64,000 nt of DNA from Carnegiea gigantea. Taxonomy: Eukaryota > Streptophyta > Magnoliopsida > Caryophyllales > Cactaceae. Positions within the stretch are counted from its first letter, which is position 1. Every line of letters begins with the position of its first letter. The notes under the pieces are model-generated. The model ran no database searches, was not told the DNA's origin, and worked only from the letters and a program-made list of their open reading frames with translations. The stretch spans positions 464,501 to 528,500 of the forward strand of contig JAKOGI010000008.1 of the NCBI GenBank assembly GCA_029747015.1, read 5' to 3'. Both the position numbers and the translations under genes were made by a program. Below, piece after piece: positions 59,001 to 64,000 of this stretch.

Positions 59001-59863
59001 AGTTTCTCAAGCTACAAGGAATTTTAGGTTTCCCCCTTTTTGGTGTTGAGATAGGATTCACACAATATATAAACATGGAGCAAATACGATCATGAACAAG
59101 GGTCTAATCTCTATACGATCAAAAAGAAGGGTAAGATTCACACAATGTATGAAGGAGCAAATACAATAAACAAATAAACACAATGCACTAGGATGAAGCA
59201 ATATTACTAATGATGTATACGTACATTAACAAAGTTGAGCACTTCATCAATCTGAAAAGCCGCGTTCCCAGCCTGAAAGGCAGTAGGAGTCCTAGAAGAA
59301 ACCGACATGCCATCATCATCATCGGTGAGAGAGGCGAGCTCGGAATCCTCATCACATTGCTCACTCATCATCCTCAACACAGACTCTATGCCTTCATTAT
59401 CAAAAGGCTGGATTTGAACATAGAGAAGAGGCTGAGACATGCCCTTTGAAATCTTCTTAATGACGATTGGAGCAGTAATAGTTCGAGCTTCTTTGATGAT
59501 CCCATACTCAGCAAGGTTTATAGTGGCAGTTCCAAGCAGTTGACCCTTGATGGCTTTATCCTTCTTGGGTTCATACAAGTGAAACTCCAAGTAATTCTTC
59601 TGAAATCCCTGGTTTTTCCCAGTTAGAGTCACGGGGAGTTTGAAGAACTCGTTGAACTCGATTCTGCCATCATCGAAGCCATTGAAGGAGGGGACTCCGG
59701 GGGGTAAAAACCCATTGTTTTGTTCACCATTTTCCCATTGAATCAGCACAGTTTGAACAGCACACAATGCCACTGAAGGTGGCCAGGGTTTGATCTCCAT
59801 TACACTTACGATGTAGTCTACTTGCAAGGAAATGCCCTTCTTTTTCTTCTTTCCCAACACCAT
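56089..59863 (-). CDS. NT-C2 domain protein with DIL-like C-terminal half (EEIG1/EHBP1-type)
   Basis: Eight exons keep frame: 59863-59225, 58958-58246, 57969-57717, 57572-57354, 57177-57004, 56901-56722, 56618-56505 and 56421-56089, giving 874 residues. The start is the ATG at 59863 (MVLGKKKKKG), not the upstream in-frame codons, because homologues begin MVLG. Residues about 8-150 form an NT-C2 domain (DYIVSVMEIKPWPPS, LIQWENGEQNNG, FNEFFKLPVTL). A coiled coil (ELEARIEMLEEELREA) leads into a region shared with gar2-like proteins: RLSRFYRHVYKTGSLAKKA, LTFWLSNAIILRAMISQ and LEAWIFFRIVEGLWWQ, which resembles a myosin DIL fold. NT-C2 proteins link membranes and cytoskeletal cargo. The exact role in plants is unknown to me. 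A Ser/Asp-rich linker (SLTDDDDGMSVSS) follows the C2 part. Confidence 0.92.
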
Positions 59864-61811
59864 TATAGATATATATATGTAGTACTGATATTCTTCTTTC
59901 ACATCAAGTTAGAAAGTCTTGCCACCCCAGAGAAGAAAATAGTGCTGAGAGCAGAAAAAATAATGTATGAAACTAATACAGGGCATGAGATTGACTCTAA
60001 GAAAGCAACAACATACCTTCCTTGTGAAATAAATTCTGCGAAAAAGAAGTCAAAAAAGGCTAATAGAAACTCAAGTGAATGCTTTTGGGATGCAAAAATG
60101 TCAAAAGAGTTCTGCCTTTGTGGCTTCTAAATTGATATGAAAATGCCGTCATCAACGCAGGCAATTATGCCTACCCACCTAGTTACGTGAATTTTTTTAA
60201 AATTTTTTTGGGGGTATTTATGTAAACTTAAATTAAAGAAGGGGGCCATGATCATTCTATGCCTCATCTACAACAGAGTTCAGGGCACGTACTTCAACTA
60301 TTTCTATTTGAAACATAAGTTTTAAAAAGATTGGCCGTCCCCCTCTAAGGTCAAACCTCATGTTGTGACAAGCGTTGTTGCATAATGTAACAAACAATAA
60401 TAATATGTATCAAAGATTTCAATTCCGTCTATATCAATTTTTGAGCGTCCATAGCACCAAAGCGCCCCCCCCCCCCCCCAAAGTTCTTTCCACTGTTACT
60501 TTGATAATAGTAGTATTATATATATCTACTGATAGGCTCCATGACAATAGATCTAAAGTTGTTAATATATTCCCAATCTTATTATTCTCGAGTGTCACTA
60601 GATAGCATATTTTCCAGGAGCTCATCTGATGTGAAAAATATCCAACTCTAACAATAGTAATCTCTTAATGAATTATCTAAATCTCGTCCGGATTGCTTAG
60701 GAGGAAATCACACACAACAGCCTCATTTTGAATTTGGGCTCTAGATTAAAACCCATTTACCTACCTGATACTTTGTAGAAAGAAAAAATTATTGTTTTTT
60801 TTCCGATTGTTAAAAGCCAAGATATACAATGTATATATATAGCAGCAAGTGACGACAAAGATCACAAAGACAAAACAAAAAACTACATACCAAAACGCTA
60901 AACCAAAATAACCAAACAAGGCAAAGACAGCGTCCAAAATCACAAGCTAGTGACTTCCGGGAAACAAGACAGGAATATAGGCAAAGTGTCCAGCGAGCTC
61001 ATCAATGCTATATGGTATGGAATCCTTCCAAGTCTTGGACCACATAGCCACCCTCCACTTAATACTCTAACATAGTGCATTTGCATCAAGATCTTGCATC
61101 TCAAAGACCACTTCGTTCCTCATCAATGCTGTAGGATACTAACCGGGTTGAAAAATTGGGATTCAAGACAAATCGGATCAAACGCATCGAAACAAATGTA
61201 AAGATATTGACCTACCGAGTGATCAATATATACAATATTATCGTGACATGCTTACATCTTAGCAGTCCAAACATGAACTCAAATGTATAAGCAATGACAG
61301 AAACTACAGAATCTTCAACAAGTAAAAATCAAGCTTACAATCTAAAAATAACAGCCTACGTGCCTGCATATTACTCATGAATTATAATCTAAAAATACTA
61401 TAGTCAGGCTTCTGAACAATAACTCATGTCAACTATCAAGAGAACAAGAACCATCAAAAACAGCATGCGCAAACAAAAAGGGGGGGAAAAAAATCCGGTG
61501 CAACCATGCTTGCAGAAAAGGAAATATTTCTTATGTATTATTAGCAATGAAAAACCCTTAATTCCAATAATAAACAAATTAAGACAATTGGTATAGAAAT
61601 AGCCGAGAACAGAACAAAGCATTAGCATTGATTTCCATGCTGACAAGTAAGAACTGTCTAAATTCCAATGAGATTTATTATTTAAGGAAAGCCTATCAAC
61701 ACAGACCCAATAAAATTCTCAAATTCTTGACACAAGCCTTAAAATTTCTCTCTGTTATGTACAAAACAACTGAATGAATTGAGAATGGATAATTGCATAC
61801 ATATGTTTCGA
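59864..61811. other. Intergenic, no gene seen
   Basis: The first bases hold the NT-C2 gene's leader (purine-rich, with tatatatat just before the ATG). C15 at 60465-60479 and a T(n)G run at 60201-60212 are present. Below the PADRE stop (61812) there is 3' UTR sequence. No other ORF could be supported. Confidence 0.45.
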
Positions 61812-62264
61812 TCAAATTGAGCAGTCTTCGTAGATAGTTGAAAGAGCAGGGGACCAACAGTTGTGGCGTCGACTTTGGTTTTGTCCGTTAACGTTCCCAA
61901 GCAAACCCTCGAGAAAGTCTTTGTAATCGTCTCCTGGGACAAGTTTCTTTTTACCAGAGCAAAGCGAGTGAAGAGCAGCAAGCTGAACGTGGGAAACCTT
62001 AGAATCGAGTTTGTCCATGGGCACGAGCAGGTAAAGGTTGCGAGGAGCAAGCCATTGGTTGATGTTCATCCGCACAAGGCGGTGGGTTTGGCGGATATCT
62101 TCTGCTGCACAGACAGCAAAGTCAGGGTAGTCGGACATGAGGTCAAGGACGCTCATTGGGAGTTCAATGAAGGCGAGATGCCCTTCTGAATCCACCAACT
62201 TCGCCTTTTTGGGACATGGCTCTCTTAATACTGTCAACCATGAACAACAACAACAGTTGCCCAT
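61812..62264 (-). CDS. PADRE (DUF4228) domain protein, lipid-anchored N-terminus
   Basis: Single exon of 150 residues. The start is the ATG at 62262-62264, giving MGNCCCCSWLTVLR. Gly2 fits N-myristoylation, and Cys4-Cys7 fit palmitoylation at the plasma membrane. The body carries plant DUF4228/PADRE features: KLVDSEGHLAFIELPMSVLD (beta-hairpin with the L..P.....L spacing), YPDFAVCAAEDI, and APRNLYLLVP-type turn with MDKL. Family members respond to pathogens and abiotic stress. Upstream frame codons up to 62342 are not part of the protein, because they lie in a T-rich leader. A TATA box 153 bp upstream supports the start. Confidence 0.85.
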   Translation of the reverse strand: MGNCCCCSWLTVLREPCPKKAKLVDSEGHLAFIELPMSVLDLMSDYPDFAVCAAEDIRQTHRLVRMNINQWLAPRNLYLLVPMDKLDSKVSHVQLAALHSLCSGKKKLVPGDDYKDFLEGLLGNVNGQNQSRRHNCWSPALSTIYEDCSI

Positions 62265-62416
62265 AAGTTTAAAGAGGAGAGAGAAACAGAGAATCTGCTG
62301 GAGCTTGAATTCGAGAGACAATGAGAATGACAAGACAAACACAGAGAATTATGAATATCAGAGGATTACTTTCAAGTAAGAGGAGTGACAAGTGAAGGAA
62401 GGGGTAAAGGGGGTGG

Positions 62417-62422
62417 TTTATA
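62417..62422 (-). promoter_or_regulatory. TATA box of the PADRE gene
   Basis: On the minus strand GTGTATAAACC lies 153 bp before the ATG. The start should fall near 62387, leaving a leader of about 120 nt. Confidence 0.65.
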
Positions 62423-63795
62423 CACTTGGCGGTGGGGCGCCAAAAAGGAAAGAATTGGAAGAGGTCAATATTTGGAAGTTCATTACTCTTAAGCCGCGTC
62501 ATCAAACTGTCACAACTGCTTTCCTTTTTTTCCCAAAGGGTCTAGGGATTAAGGGCTATTTGGCAGCTTTTATTATGGAAAATCCCAAAGAAAGGTAATT
62601 TATGTTAAAAGGATTTTCTGAAGTCTTTATTTTTCATGGTCGTACCATATTGTGTTAATGTAGATTTGGCATCTATTTTGTTGGTTCATATAGCATTGTT
62701 GTCCATAATAACAGACATTGAAAGGCAGTAATCTTGATAAGAAACACAATTTCTGAGTCAAACATGATCAGGAACTGTGGGGAAAAACCCAAAAGAAAAT
62801 ATGTAATCTGGGTCTAATGTAACCGAATGTGATTGACAAACAATTTTAGAGCCCCCAGATTTCGCTCTTTCCTATGCTTCAGGAATGCACAAAGATTTCA
62901 TACAGGAAACTTTCCATTCATACAAATAAAATAAAACGGGAACTGGCCAGAAGAACACAGTTTCTCAAAGCATGGAAGTGAATCTAACATCTGAACAATA
63001 GAAAAATCAGTGTCTATCCAGACACATCTTCGAAAAGGTAACAGAGTCTAGTGCAATAGAACAAAGCTGATTGCTGATATATCTCTGAAACAAAAGAGAT
63101 TACTGGAGAAACACATGAGCCTCAGCTACCTTCTATATTAATACCAAGAAGGGTAAATCCCTATGAGTTTCTCTTATTCGAAAATATTTCCCAGCACTGC
63201 ACAAGAGTCCTGCACTAGATGAAACAGAAGGGTGATCATTCAGCAGGAAAAATATGCTTCAGAAGAATTTTGATCAGAAGAAAATGAGATTTTGCATCTC
63301 TCAAAGTGTTTGATAATCAGACATTGGATGCTAAATTGGATGACTACCAGAGATAAAGCATACAGGCCAAAATGATTACTAGAATAACACACCCCCCCCG
63401 AAAAACACACAAAAGCCCAGAGAAAGGGTGCCTCTTGCAAAAACGGAAAGTTAAATCTAAACTTTTTAAGGGTTAAAAAGGGCTCTCCTAGAAAACCAAC
63501 ACCATACTTAGACATGCCTAGAGTCATTCTGGCCTTCCCAGCAAAGTACGAAGCCTCATTATACTAGCTTCTAAATCAGGATCCAACGGAAATAGCAATC
63601 ATAAAATTCAACAGCGGCGCTACATGTGTCTGAACCCCCTTCCCTCCACATCACACTCAGCCCAGGTGAGACTCTTGGAGCGTTGGATACTAGCGTGGCT
63701 TGGTTTGTCTTGTTTAAAGAACTCAGGCAAAAGAAATGGTGACTATTCACTAAGAAGAATAGAGAAAGGCCAAGAAAGAACCTACATGAGATCAT
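62423..63795. other. Intergenic DNA and 3' UTR of the complex I gene
   Basis: No other gene is supported. The stop of the complex I flavoprotein (63796) is followed on the minus strand by U-rich sequence, which forms its 3' UTR down to about 63.2 kb. A C8 run lies near 63393-63400. Confidence 0.45.
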
Positions 63796-64000
63796 TTAAG
63801 CAGTTGCCTCCAGCAGACCTCTTTTCTCAGCCTCAAGTAGTTCCCTCTTTGCATGCTCCTTTATCCTTCTTTCAAGCTCTGGTCTGAAGTGCCTAATGAG
63901 ACCCTGGACTGGCCATGCAGCAGCATCACCCAACGCGCATATAGTATGCCCTTCAATCTGCTTTGTCAACTCGTGAAGCATATCTATCTCCTCCAATTTT
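63796..64000 (-). CDS. NDUFV1: NADH-ubiquinone oxidoreductase 51-kDa flavoprotein, C-terminal exon (partial)
   Basis: The frame runs off the window edge. The visible part begins [20 protein letters not shown] and continues [29 protein letters not shown]. This is the highly conserved C-terminus of the mitochondrial complex I subunit that binds FMN, NADH and iron-sulfur cluster N3. CALGD...PVQGLIRHF is its signature; its cysteine is the last cluster ligand. The end of the protein ([16 protein letters not shown]) is acidic and helical. Stop TAA at 63796-63798. The rest of the gene lies to the right. Confidence 0.95.
   Translation of the reverse strand, partial: KLEEIDMLHELTKQIEGHTICALGDAAAWPVQGLIRHFRPELERRIKEHAKRELLEAEKRGLLEATA

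Noticed and set aside
63240..63527. A 95-codon minus-strand ORF below the complex I stop
   Set aside because: It falls in the probable 3' UTR of the complex I flavoprotein gene and has no domain.

Overview
This window is nuclear DNA from a flowering plant, most likely a eudicot. It is AT-rich with long intergenic spaces. Its genes have GT-AG introns and plant-specific families: an LRR receptor kinase with a degenerate kinase, a PUB45-type U-box/ARM E3 ligase, an NT-C2 plus DIL-like protein, a PADRE/DUF4228 protein and mitochondrial complex I 51-kDa subunit. It also carries small plant transposons of the hAT, PIF/Harbinger, Au-SINE, RTE-LINE and Ty1/copia types. The species cannot be named from the sequence. 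There is no prokaryotic feature, organelle block or CRISPR array.

Layout. 0-10 kb: the last exon of a plus-strand gene (183-299), a small TATA-driven minus-strand ORF (2207-2554), a 616-bp hairpin (4098-4713), a weak multi-exon minus-strand unit encoding only a short peptide (4.9-7.6 kb), and repeats. 10.3-16.4 kb: a two-exon LRR receptor-like kinase on the minus strand, with a 3.9-kb intron filled with SINE and MITE insertions. 16.5-41 kb: a gene-poor, transposon-rich stretch. It holds an intact Au-type SINE with a target duplication, two Tourist-like elements, a decayed proteasome beta-5 copy, a nuclear tRNA-Leu(UAA), a hAT element with an 8-bp target duplication, a deleted copia element with a 5-bp target duplication, and two dead RTE-type LINEs.

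41-64 kb is gene-rich. In order it holds the U-box E3 ligase (+), a repeat-tailed protein of unknown function (-), a short OTU-type deubiquitinase (+), the NT-C2 protein (-), the PADRE protein (-) and the C-terminal exon of the complex I flavoprotein (-). Splice junctions for the five multi-exon genes were traced by hand, and every junction keeps frame. A U-box ligase, an OTU protease and a proteasome relic lie within 31 kb, but nothing suggests they are more than ordinary neighbours.

No convincing new biological system was found. The best leads are the long hairpin, a tandem-repeat-bearing Tourist-like element, the decayed proteasome gene, the repeat-tailed unknown protein, and the recurring C(n)A(n)/T(n)G(n) homopolymer junctions. 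Many ORFs in such DNA open with TTG or GTG; starts were therefore set from ATG codons and splice sites.
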